From NCBI GenBank assembly GCA_002701295.1, contig NZUJ01000004.1, positions 1 through 32,741 of the forward strand: a stretch of 32,741 bases of DNA, read 5' to 3'. The position numbers and the translations under genes are program-made. This DNA is from Ponticaulis sp. Its GTDB lineage: Bacteria; Pseudomonadota; Alphaproteobacteria; Caulobacterales; Hyphomonadaceae. The notes under the pieces were generated by a model, which ran no database searches, was not told where the DNA came from, and saw only the letters and a list, made by a program, of their open reading frames with translations. Position 1 is the stretch's first letter. Every line of letters starts with the position of its first letter. Positions 16,828-24,243 of the stretch are shown here, in pieces.

Positions 16828-16846
16828 GGCGAGCAAGCTCGCCTTT
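16828..16846 (+). terminator. Rho-independent terminator after the 57-residue ORF
   Basis: GGCGAGC (16828-16834), loop aa, GCTCGCC (16837-16843), then TTT. A second GC hairpin, GGCGGCG-ccg-CGCCGCC (16851-16867), follows without a T-run. Confidence 0.75.
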
Positions 16847-16902
16847 CACTGGCGGCGCCGCGCCGCCAATCTGCGAGAAAATAGCGGATTTGCCTTTTGT
16901 TA

Positions 16903-16945
16903 ACCCAGGTTTCCGGAAGATGATGCCCGGAAACCAAATTTGGGT
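16903..16945. repeat. Extended hairpin GGTTTCCGG/CCGGAAACC
   Basis: GGTTTCCGG (16908-16916) pairs with CCGGAAACC (16927-16935). Outside it ACCCA (16903-16907) pairs with TGGGT (16941-16945), leaving a five-base bulge. The role is unknown; it lies in the 335-bp gap between the small gene and the DUF11 locus. Confidence 0.5.
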
Positions 16946-17011
16946 GTGACCGCGTAAGACGAGCGGGTGAGACGGGCACTATCCGCAGGAAAACCTGTTG
17001 AAATTTCGTCT

Positions 17012-17056
17012 GACTGGTCTGCCCAAAGCCGGTAAAACCAGACGGTCAGACCAGTC
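17012..17056. repeat. Perfect 10-bp inverted repeat GACTGGTCTG/CAGACCAGTC
   Basis: GACTGGTCTG (17012-17021) and CAGACCAGTC (17047-17056) are perfect complements across a 25-nt loop. CAGG-aaaa-CCTG (16986-16997) lies just before and the perfect palindrome AGCTGGCCAGCT (17077-17088) just after. These could be operators for the following surface-protein locus or parts of a structured RNA. Confidence 0.5.
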
Positions 17057-17157
17057 AAAAGACGGATGCATACAGAAGCTGGCCAGCTGCAGTGAAATTC
17101 AAACTCCATTAAGGCAAACACACTATCCTGATCGCGAAATCCGGATGGGAGTCGTCC

Positions 17158-17631
17158 ATGCGTTGCGTCGTATTGTCGCTTATGTTGTCGTTAGCAGGTG
17201 TTGAGATGGCGTCTGCTCAGGAGTTCAAAGCTGAACAGATCGCCGAAGTTGTCACACTCAAAGTCGCTGAAAATGGCGAAACCGAGGAAGTTCTGACACC
17301 GGCTGAAATGGTGAAGCCAGGCGAGATTGTCCGTTACACAATCGCCTGGGAAAACACGCTCGAGTCTGAAATCGAGGACATGGTTCTCGAGATTCCCCTA
17401 CCACCACAAATGACATATCGCCCGGGATCAGGCGCTTCTGACGGTGTCGAGATGTTGTTTTCAGCAAATGGCGGAGAGTCCTATTCAGCGCTGTCAGGGC
17501 TGCTCGTTCTCGAAGAGGATCAGTCGCGCCTCGCTGAGCCGCAGGACATCACGCATCTGAAATGGGTCTTCTCAGAACCTCTGGCGCCGGGAGCTCAAGG
17601 TGAGCTGTCTTATGATGCAGTGTTAAAATAA
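17158..17631 (+). CDS. Secreted single-domain DUF11-like protein
   Basis: The 157-residue protein has a signal peptide (MRCVVLSLMLSLAGVEMASA, then QEF). One immunoglobulin-like module of the DUF11 kind follows: VKPGEIVRYTIAWENTLESE, then EDMVLEIPLPPQMTYRPGS and LAPGAQGELSYDAVL. DUF11 modules are structural beta-sandwich repeats of surface proteins. GGGAG seven bases before the ATG supports the start. It is the first gene of a co-directional run with 17762-18889, 19079-24145 and 24244-30717, and is probably a periplasmic or surface accessory of that system (inference). The gap of 130 nt to the next gene is A/T-rich. Confidence 0.75.
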   Translation: MRCVVLSLMLSLAGVEMASAQEFKAEQIAEVVTLKVAENGETEEVLTPAEMVKPGEIVRYTIAWENTLESEIEDMVLEIPLPPQMTYRPGSGASDGVEMLFSANGGESYSALSGLLVLEEDQSRLAEPQDITHLKWVFSEPLAPGAQGELSYDAVLK

Positions 17632-17716
17632 GCGCGTTATTTGTTAACACACTACATTAGCAAAACATAAATTGCGTTAATCTGTTTAACCCCGATTTAG
17701 AGATGTTGACGTAAAG

Positions 17717-17725
17717 TTATCCACA
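17717..17725 (+). other. Isolated perfect DnaA-box match
   Basis: TTATCCACA equals the strongest DnaA-box consensus and lies in an A/T-rich gap 45 bp before the next start. It is single, so it is not evidence of an origin; it may be chance or a DnaA regulatory site. Confidence 0.3.
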
Positions 17726-17761
17726 GACGCCCGAGTATCAATGGGCTGTGGGTATACGATT

Positions 17762-18889
17762 ATGACAACAAGAATTCTGAAAAAGCTCGGGGGCGTTGCA
17801 TGCCTTGCTATGGCATTTGCAGCCTACATTCCCTCAGCACATGCGCAGAACAACTACACAAATGCCGGTACGTCTGTGTCGAATACATTCACGCTCACCT
17901 ATTCGGTGGGTGGTACGACACAGCCGCAGATCGACAATACGGGTGATCCGACCAGTTTCACGGTTGACCGTCTGGTCGACCTGACGGTGAGTTATCAGTC
18001 AAACTCGGACGACGACAGTGTCGCGCCGGGCGCGCAGGACGAAGAAGTTGTCTTTCTTCTGCGAAACGACGGCAATGATAACTTCGCATATTCTCTGACA
18101 ACGGTGAACGAAGCGTCTGGTGATGACTTCGACACGTCTAACCTGGAAATCCGCTACTATATCGACGATGGCGATGGCAGCTATGAGCCTGGCGCTGATG
18201 ACGGGTCTGCGCAGAGCTATGCCGCGGCGACTGACGACCTGGCGCCAGACGCGATTTTGTGGGTCGAGATCATCGGCGATATTCCTGCGTCTCAGGGCGA
18301 TACGGAAACATCGGATATTTCACTGGTTGCAGATACGCTGTTCCCGACGGCCTGGCTCGAAGAGGGCAGCACCGGCGCGAATGCGGGCACTGAAGTGACG
18401 GCTGATGACGGCACAAACACTGTCGAAGGGTCTGCCGAGAACGTCCTCAACGATGGCTCGGGCACAAGCAATGAAGCTGCGAATGCTGGTGACTATTCTG
18501 ATACGGCAACATTCACAGTGTCTTCGCCAGATCTGGCGGCCGACAAAACAGTTCAGGTCATCGCAACCAATGCAGACGGCCTGTTTGATTGCGAGAATGA
18601 TGCTCTGGTCAGCGCGAACGAGTATTCAATTCCGGGATCGTGTCTTGAGTATACAATCACGGTGACGAATTCCGGATCAGCGGATGCAACGATTTCGCTG
18701 CTTTCAGATACGCTTCCGGATGACCTCACCTTCCAGGGTGCAACATTTACGGGCTTTACGGGCGGAACTCCGGCTCAGCCTGTGGTTGGCACTGACTGCG
18801 ATGCGGGTGCATGCGTCGTGTCTCAGACCGGCGGTAGCGTGACGGCAGGAAATGTCGCGACGATCGAGATCCGTGTTGAAGTGAACTAA
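17762..18889 (+). CDS. Secreted DUF11-domain surface protein
   Basis: From ATG 17762 the protein has 375 residues and a clear signal peptide (MTTRILKKLGGVACLAMAFA, cleavage at AHA-QNN). The frame also opens at ATG 17741, but that would put seven extra residues before the lysines, so the shorter start is preferred. The mature part is acidic and low in Lys/Arg. It begins with a beta-rich region (NAGTSVSNTFTLTYSVGG; then DRLVDLTVSYQSN) and ends with a DUF11 module (about 257-375): DLAADKTVQVIATN, CLEYTITVTNSGSADATI, SDTLPDDLTFQGATF. It has no anchor motif or barrel of its own, so it may attach to the large neighbour. A GC-rich hairpin follows the stop. Confidence 0.8.
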   Translation: MTTRILKKLGGVACLAMAFAAYIPSAHAQNNYTNAGTSVSNTFTLTYSVGGTTQPQIDNTGDPTSFTVDRLVDLTVSYQSNSDDDSVAPGAQDEEVVFLLRNDGNDNFAYSLTTVNEASGDDFDTSNLEIRYYIDDGDGSYEPGADDGSAQSYAAATDDLAPDAILWVEIIGDIPASQGDTETSDISLVADTLFPTAWLEEGSTGANAGTEVTADDGTNTVEGSAENVLNDGSGTSNEAANAGDYSDTATFTVSSPDLAADKTVQVIATNADGLFDCENDALVSANEYSIPGSCLEYTITVTNSGSADATISLLSDTLPDDLTFQGATFTGFTGGTPAQPVVGTDCDAGACVVSQTGGSVTAGNVATIEIRVEVN

Positions 18890-18915
18890 CGACACCAAAA
18901 CCCACGAAAACAGAT

Positions 18916-18939
18916 GGGCCCGATCATCTGACCGGGCCC
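18916..18939 (+). terminator. Hairpin after the 375-residue DUF11 gene
   Basis: GGGCCCG (18916-18922) pairs with CGGGCCC (18933-18939) over a ten-base loop, 27 nt after the stop; the bases that follow are A/T-rich but not a pure T-run. Probably a full or partial terminator that separates this gene from the barrel gene. Confidence 0.6.
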
Positions 18940-18944
18940 GAATT

Positions 18945-18970
18945 GTTCGAATTTCATCGATTTTTCGAAC
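18945..18970. promoter_or_regulatory. Inverted repeat GTTCGAA-N12-TTCGAAC upstream of the barrel gene
   Basis: GTTCGAA (18945-18951) and TTCGAAC (18964-18970) are perfect complements 22-28 bp before a TATAAA (18992-18997) in the A/T-rich leader of 19079-24145. The spacing suits an operator upstream of a -10 element, but no convincing -35 box is seen. Confidence 0.35.
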
Positions 18971-19078
18971 GAATGATTTCCGTGATTTTGCTATAAAAAA
19001 CAGAACAATAACAATAAAATGAACAGTCGCCTGCGGGGAATTATTTCGCTCTGTGACGGTTCTTAACTGGGCAGAGTG

Positions 19079-22000
19079 ATGGGGCGTTTCAGCCACATAC
19101 ATTTCGCGATCTGCGGAGCGATCCTGATGTTTGTCATGATGACAGGCAAGGCGTTCGCGCGTGATGTCCAGATCGGCCAGGTGATCGAGAATATCGCTCA
19201 ACTCACCTACACCCAGGATGGTCGAACGGCGTCTGTCGTTACCGCGCCAGCCCGTTTTGAAGTACAGGCCGTCCGTACGCCATCTGAAATCGCCTTTTTC
19301 CGATCCGTGCCGGCAGCGCCTGATGCGATTCGCGTCAATATCGCGGAAACCTATTATAGTACGTCAGGAACTGAAGCTGGTGAGTGGATCCCTGCAGGCC
19401 AGTCTTTTCCGTTTGAGGGCGCCGCTTTTGATGCGCAACTCGCCAGGCTGACCGCCGATGTGCTGGTTGTGGCAAGTGAACACTTCCACGTTGGCGATGT
19501 TAGCCTGGTTCGCGTTTCTGACGCAGGGCAGAATGGCAACCCGCAACGCCGCGAAGTTATCACTGTAAATGTCACGGGCGAGGCCGGCGATTCAATCCTG
19601 ATTGAGCTCATCGAATCCGGGCCAGATACAGGTGAGTTCTGGGGATATGTGGTGACAGCCAGTCAGCCGACCAGTGTTGATGACGAACTTCTCACCGTTC
19701 AGGCGAAAGAAAAGATTACGGCTCGCTATGAAGACCGGTTCGATGCCCAGGAGGTCAGTCAGTCGGTGGCACTGGTCGATCCGAATGGCCGCATCTTCGA
19801 TTCCACGACCGGAGCACTACTGAACGGTGTGCTCGTGTCCGTTGTTCATGCCGATACGGGCGCTCCAGCCCCTGTTTTCGGTCTCGATGGCTACTCGGTT
19901 TATCCATCGCAGCTTCGGACAGGCGATCAGATAACAGATGCGTCTGGCCGGATTTACGATCAGGGGGATGGAGAATTTCTCTTCCCGCTCATGCCGCCTG
20001 GCCGGTATCGGCTCGAAATCGAGCCACCTCCCGGGTATACCTACCCTTCAATCGCGACAAACTTCGACGGGCTGGCTAACAGCCCGTTTGTCATTTCTGG
20101 GGCCTCTTATCATCAGGAATTTACGCTGGATGGCACCGGTCCGGTCGTGTTTGACATTCCGATGGACCCATCTTCGCAAGTGACTCTCGAAAAATCGGCA
20201 GATGTGTCTACGGCCGCAATTGGCGACTTCGTCCCATATGTGATCCGGGTCACAAATTCTCAGGACACGGGAGCACGTCTGATTATCCGGGATACCCCGC
20301 CGCGGGGCTTTCGGGTCATACCCGGCTCAGTCCGGTTAGACGGTCTGGACGCCGAAGATGACCAGATCAGACTCAGTGGGACCCAGTTTCAGGTCATACC
20401 GCCGGTCATACCGCCCGGTCAGACCCTTGAGTTGACCTATGCGATGGAGGTTGCCGCCGGCGCTCAGAACGGCCTCAACCGCAATCGCGCAATCGCTCTC
20501 GATGGTCTGGGGCGTCCACTTTCGAATGCCGCCGAGACAAGTATATTCGTTTATGAGGACCTTTTGCGGTCGACCAGTACGATTGCCGGACGGGTCACCG
20601 AAGGCGTTTGTGGTCCCGACACTGATCTGGGCGATGAAGCCGCCGAAAAAGGCATTCAGGGCGTTCGAATCTATCTTGAAACCGGCCAATATGTGGTCAC
20701 TGACGAAAACGGATTCTACCATTTCGAGCAGGTTCCGGCTGGCACTCACGTCGTTCGACTGGACGATGGTGTACTTCCCGCAGGTGTTCAACCGCTCAGC
20801 TGTGGTACAGCCAAGCAGCGCAGTGCTCAGTTTGTGGACCTGCATGGCGGCGTTGTCTGGCAGGCCGATTTTCAGCTTGAGCGCGCCGAGATCCCTGTAC
20901 TTGCAGAGACTGACGAGGCCATTTTCAACGACTCGACCGAACACAAGCGCTTCGATCGCGCCTGGTTGGATGCGCAGTCGCCGGGCCGCAGTTGGGTTTA
21001 TCCGGATCCATCTCGTACGCCATCCACCAAGTCTGTGAATATCGGTGTGAAGCATGGACCCGGCGAGACAGTGCGCCTCCTCCTCAATGATGCACCTCTG
21101 GTCACACCAAACTTTGCGGGCTCTGAGCTGTCGTCGAATGGTCAACTTGCGATCAGTCGCTGGCGGAGTGTCGATATTGAGGACGGTCAGAACCGGGTTT
21201 CTGCAATCATTTCTGATGCATCTGGCAATGAGGTCGAGCGGCTGAATACCGAACTCTGGTATGTGGAGAATGTCACTCGGGCGCGTGTCATTGAGGCGGA
21301 TTCTGAATTTATCGCAGACGGCCAGACCGAACCCGTCATCGCGGTCCGCTTTACCGATGATGGTGGCCGTCCTGTTCACGCCGGTCGGATCGTTGGCGTG
21401 GACATCGAGCCGCCGCACCAGTTGAAAACGTCTGGTGAGGTTGGCATCGACCGTTCATTGCAGGATGCGGGCGGCGTTGCCGTCGGACCAGATGGCATTG
21501 CGAAAGTCCGGCTTCAGCCCACGCTCGAAACAGGTCTCGCGACAATTCGTATTGAACTCGACAATGGACGGGTTGAACGTCTTCGGACCTATCTCAAACC
21601 AAAGCCGCGACCATGGATCGTTGTTGGCCTGGCTGAAGTGGGCGCTGCGCAAGGCGCGCCGCTTTCAGATGGTAGCGATGGAGATGGTGGCGTTTCTTCA
21701 GATGGTCTGACCACTGGCGAGATTGATCCGTTTATTGATGGCCGCATCGCGGTTTATGCCAAAGGGCAGATCGGTGATGGCTGGCAGGCAACTCTTGCGA
21801 TAGATACAGACAAGCGCCGCGGCGAGTATGACCAGGGGTTCAATCGCGAAATTGATCCATCAGCGGCGTACAATCTGTTTGGTGACGACAGTTATCAGCA
21901 ACACGATGCGCCGAGCCGTTATCCCATCTTTGCAAAGCTTGAGAAAAACCGGTTCCAGGCACTTTTGGGCGACTACAATACCAATTTGCAGGATACAGAG

Positions 22001-24145
22001 CTTTCAAAATACTCCCGAAACCTGACTGGTCTCAAAATCGTGCAGGAAAGTGAGCGCTATGGTGTGACTCTGTTTGCCGCCGAGACCAATCAGGCTTTCA
22101 ATACGGATGAATTGCCAGCTGATGGCACGTCCGGCCCGTACAGATTGTCGGTTGCGCCCGTTCTCGGACAGTCTGAAACCGTGACCTTGCAAACACGGGA
22201 TCGTCTGCGTCCTGATCGGATACTGAGCGAACGTGTTCTTCAGCGCTACCTCGATTACGATCTTGATTATCGAACGGGACGACTGATTTTCCGCTTGCCG
22301 GTGAATGCGACCGATCCATCCCTGAATCCGAACGTGATTGTTGTCGACTATGAGACATCAGAGCTTAGCGAACGGCACATAACGGCAGGCGGTCGCGTTT
22401 CAGGCAAGTTTGCAGACGGCGCCCTTGAGGTCGGTATGACCGCAATCCATGAGGGCGGTAGTGCCGTGGCATCGGGTCAGGAGAGCCAGCTCTATGGCGT
22501 CGATCTCACCTGGCAAATCAGCGAAGAAACACAAGTCCGGGCGGAGTACGCCACAACTGATACCAACCAGCCGGGAGCGGCATCTACAGTCGGTGACGCC
22601 CTGTTTCTGGAAATGGTTCACCAGGCAGATGACCTCGCCGTCACAGCCTATCTCCGCGAAGAGAATACAGGCTTTGGTCTCGGGCAGACGCGGTCGAATA
22701 CGGAAGATATCCGACGTGTCGGTGTGACCGGGTCATACCGCCTCAGCCAGACAGATGAAGCGGAGTCTGGCGAACGGACAACACGCTCGATCAATGGCGA
22801 TGTTTATCGAGAGGAAAACCTTTCGACGGGCGAGTATCGCGAATCTGCTGCTGTTGGTTTCCTGCAATCGGCAGAGACCCTGCAATTTGAGACCGGCTTG
22901 CGTTTTGCCAACGAGCACTTGTCTGATGGTGAGCATCGCAATTCCGTTCTGGTGACGGGCGCCGCGCAGAAACAGTTTGTGGAGCATGGGCTGACTGTGT
23001 CGGTTCATCATGAAGAACCGCTCAATCAGCAGAACATGGTCTCGCTCTTCCCGAAACGTACAGTACTGGGCGTCGACAAAACCCTGACAGAGTCGGCGAT
23101 CCTGACGGCCCGTCATGAGATTGTTGATGGGACGACTGCCTCGGGGCAGAACACGGTTGTGGGGCTCGTTCTGCACCCATGGACCGGCGCTGAGGTCCGC
23201 ACCGAGATGGATCATATTCTGACTGACTCTTCGCAACGCGTTGGGGCCGTGTTCGGCGTGGACCAGAGCATTCGGATCAATGATGCCTGGAGTGCGTCTT
23301 TGGGGATGGCCCGTCGAGCGGACATCGCCGGAGACCAGGACCCGCAAAATCCGGTGGCTGATGAACCACAAAACCCGCTGTCTTCGGCGCGCAGTACAAT
23401 TCTGACCGGGACAGAGGAGTTTTCTTCAGCCTATGCCGGTCTGGCCTATCGAACGGCGTCTATGGCCGTGTCAGGACGGATTGAAGCGCGGGATTCGACG
23501 CTGGGAACACGCTATACCGGTGTGGCCAGCGCTGCCCGGCAGGTGACTGATTCCCTGTCCTTCGCGGCGGCTGCGCGGGCCGAACGCGATAATGTCGAGC
23601 AGGCCGAAGATACAGAGAAACTGGATGTCCGTCTGGCGGCCGCCTATCGTCCGCAAGATGATGGGTTGATTGTGTTCGACCGACTGGATGTGAAATCCGA
23701 TAAACGCGGCGAAACCTATAGTTCAGAGCGGGTCGTGAACAATCTCGCGCTGAGCTACAAGTTTGGCGATGACAGCCAGGCGTCAGTTTTCGTCGGAACC
23801 AAATACAGCCAGACCACAATCGGTGAGGATCAGTATTCCGGGTGGACCCATCTCGCTGGTGGCCAGTACCGACAACAGATCACACCAAAAATCGACGTGG
23901 GGGTCAGCGGCTCTGCGCTTTACTCTGCGCGTTCCGGAACCATGGAATATGCATTCGGGCCAAGCGTCGGATATCGGCCGACCGACGATATCTGGGTGAG
24001 TGTCGGCTGGAACATTCAGGGCTTTGAAGATGACGACTTTGAGGCCGCCGAATATTCCCGCGAAGGGCCATACGTCAAAATGCGCGTGAAGTTTGATGAG
24101 ACGACGATCAAGGGACTGGTCGATCGTGTCATGCCGCGGGGTTAA
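19079..24145 (+). CDS. Giant outer-membrane protein: DUF11/SdrD-B modules fused to a C-terminal beta-barrel
   Basis: The 1688-residue protein starts with a signal peptide (MGRFSHIHFAICGAILMFVM, cleavage near AFARD). A carboxypeptidase-like/SpaA-type fold lies at about 236-322 (GRIFDSTTGALLNGVLVSVV...), a DUF11 module at about 367-460 (VTLEKSADVSTAAIGDFVPY), and an SdrD-B/Cna-B module at about 500-570 (GVRIYLETGQYVVTDENGFY). Further beta-sandwich linkers lead to a long C-terminal region from about 888 with alternating strands typical of an outer-membrane barrel. The segment NLFGDDSYQQHDAPSRYPIF, near residue 930, is of a kind seen in large barrel proteins. The last strand GPYVKMRVKF is followed by about 15 more residues, so it does not end in the usual aromatic. 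GTG 19076 just before the ATG is an alternative start. I infer an anchor or exporter for the neighbouring surface proteins. Confidence 0.85.
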   Translation: MGRFSHIHFAICGAILMFVMMTGKAFARDVQIGQVIENIAQLTYTQDGRTASVVTAPARFEVQAVRTPSEIAFFRSVPAAPDAIRVNIAETYYSTSGTEAGEWIPAGQSFPFEGAAFDAQLARLTADVLVVASEHFHVGDVSLVRVSDAGQNGNPQRREVITVNVTGEAGDSILIELIESGPDTGEFWGYVVTASQPTSVDDELLTVQAKEKITARYEDRFDAQEVSQSVALVDPNGRIFDSTTGALLNGVLVSVVHADTGAPAPVFGLDGYSVYPSQLRTGDQITDASGRIYDQGDGEFLFPLMPPGRYRLEIEPPPGYTYPSIATNFDGLANSPFVISGASYHQEFTLDGTGPVVFDIPMDPSSQVTLEKSADVSTAAIGDFVPYVIRVTNSQDTGARLIIRDTPPRGFRVIPGSVRLDGLDAEDDQIRLSGTQFQVIPPVIPPGQTLELTYAMEVAAGAQNGLNRNRAIALDGLGRPLSNAAETSIFVYEDLLRSTSTIAGRVTEGVCGPDTDLGDEAAEKGIQGVRIYLETGQYVVTDENGFYHFEQVPAGTHVVRLDDGVLPAGVQPLSCGTAKQRSAQFVDLHGGVVWQADFQLERAEIPVLAETDEAIFNDSTEHKRFDRAWLDAQSPGRSWVYPDPSRTPSTKSVNIGVKHGPGETVRLLLNDAPLVTPNFAGSELSSNGQLAISRWRSVDIEDGQNRVSAIISDASGNEVERLNTELWYVENVTRARVIEADSEFIADGQTEPVIAVRFTDDGGRPVHAGRIVGVDIEPPHQLKTSGEVGIDRSLQDAGGVAVGPDGIAKVRLQPTLETGLATIRIELDNGRVERLRTYLKPKPRPWIVVGLAEVGAAQGAPLSDGSDGDGGVSSDGLTTGEIDPFIDGRIAVYAKGQIGDGWQATLAIDTDKRRGEYDQGFNREIDPSAAYNLFGDDSYQQHDAPSRYPIFAKLEKNRFQALLGDYNTNLQDTELSKYSRNLTGLKIVQESERYGVTLFAAETNQAFNTDELPADGTSGPYRLSVAPVLGQSETVTLQTRDRLRPDRILSERVLQRYLDYDLDYRTGRLIFRLPVNATDPSLNPNVIVVDYETSELSERHITAGGRVSGKFADGALEVGMTAIHEGGSAVASGQESQLYGVDLTWQISEETQVRAEYATTDTNQPGAASTVGDALFLEMVHQADDLAVTAYLREENTGFGLGQTRSNTEDIRRVGVTGSYRLSQTDEAESGERTTRSINGDVYREENLSTGEYRESAAVGFLQSAETLQFETGLRFANEHLSDGEHRNSVLVTGAAQKQFVEHGLTVSVHHEEPLNQQNMVSLFPKRTVLGVDKTLTESAILTARHEIVDGTTASGQNTVVGLVLHPWTGAEVRTEMDHILTDSSQRVGAVFGVDQSIRINDAWSASLGMARRADIAGDQDPQNPVADEPQNPLSSARSTILTGTEEFSSAYAGLAYRTASMAVSGRIEARDSTLGTRYTGVASAARQVTDSLSFAAAARAERDNVEQAEDTEKLDVRLAAAYRPQDDGLIVFDRLDVKSDKRGETYSSERVVNNLALSYKFGDDSQASVFVGTKYSQTTIGEDQYSGWTHLAGGQYRQQITPKIDVGVSGSALYSARSGTMEYAFGPSVGYRPTDDIWVSVGWNIQGFEDDDFEAAEYSREGPYVKMRVKFDETTIKGLVDRVMPRG

Positions 24146-24193
24146 CGCTTCTCTCAAGGATTACTTTCAAAATGACCATAATAACAAAGGGAT

Positions 24194-24219
24194 CTGAACA
24201 TGCGCCCGGCCTTGTTCAG
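24194..24219 (+). promoter_or_regulatory. Hairpin over the start of a leader ORF
   Basis: CTGAACA (24194-24200) pairs with TGTTCAG (24213-24219) around a 12-nt loop containing the TG of the leader ATG at 24200. It may modulate initiation of the leader and thereby of the giant gene. Confidence 0.35.
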
Positions 24220-24241
24220 CACAGAAAGTAGAGTTCGCTGA
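24200..24241 (+). CDS. Possible 13-codon leader ORF coupled to the giant surface gene
   Basis: ATG 24200 opens MRPALFSTESRVR and stops at tga 24239-24241, two bases before the GTG start at 24244. AAAGGGA seven bases before this ATG is the only good ribosome site in the gap, whereas the GTG has none of its own. This suggests that ribosomes ending the leader reinitiate on the giant gene. The peptide itself need not have a function. A frameshift joining it to the large ORF is a less likely alternative because the large ORF already begins with a complete signal peptide. Confidence 0.4.
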   Translation: MRPALFSTESRVR

Positions 24242-24243
24242 AA

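Noticed and set aside
17640..17761. Replication origin suggested by A/T-rich DNA and a DnaA box
   Set aside because: There is only one box, no clustered boxes, and no dnaA, hemE or parAB genes nearby.
20336..21418. 360-codon minus-strand frame inside the barrel gene
   Set aside because: The plus-strand frame carries clear DUF11 and SdrD-B modules over the same bases, so the antisense frame is incidental.
22733..23371. 212-codon minus-strand frame inside the barrel region
   Set aside because: No start signal or recognisable protein; the plus-strand barrel frame is continuous here.
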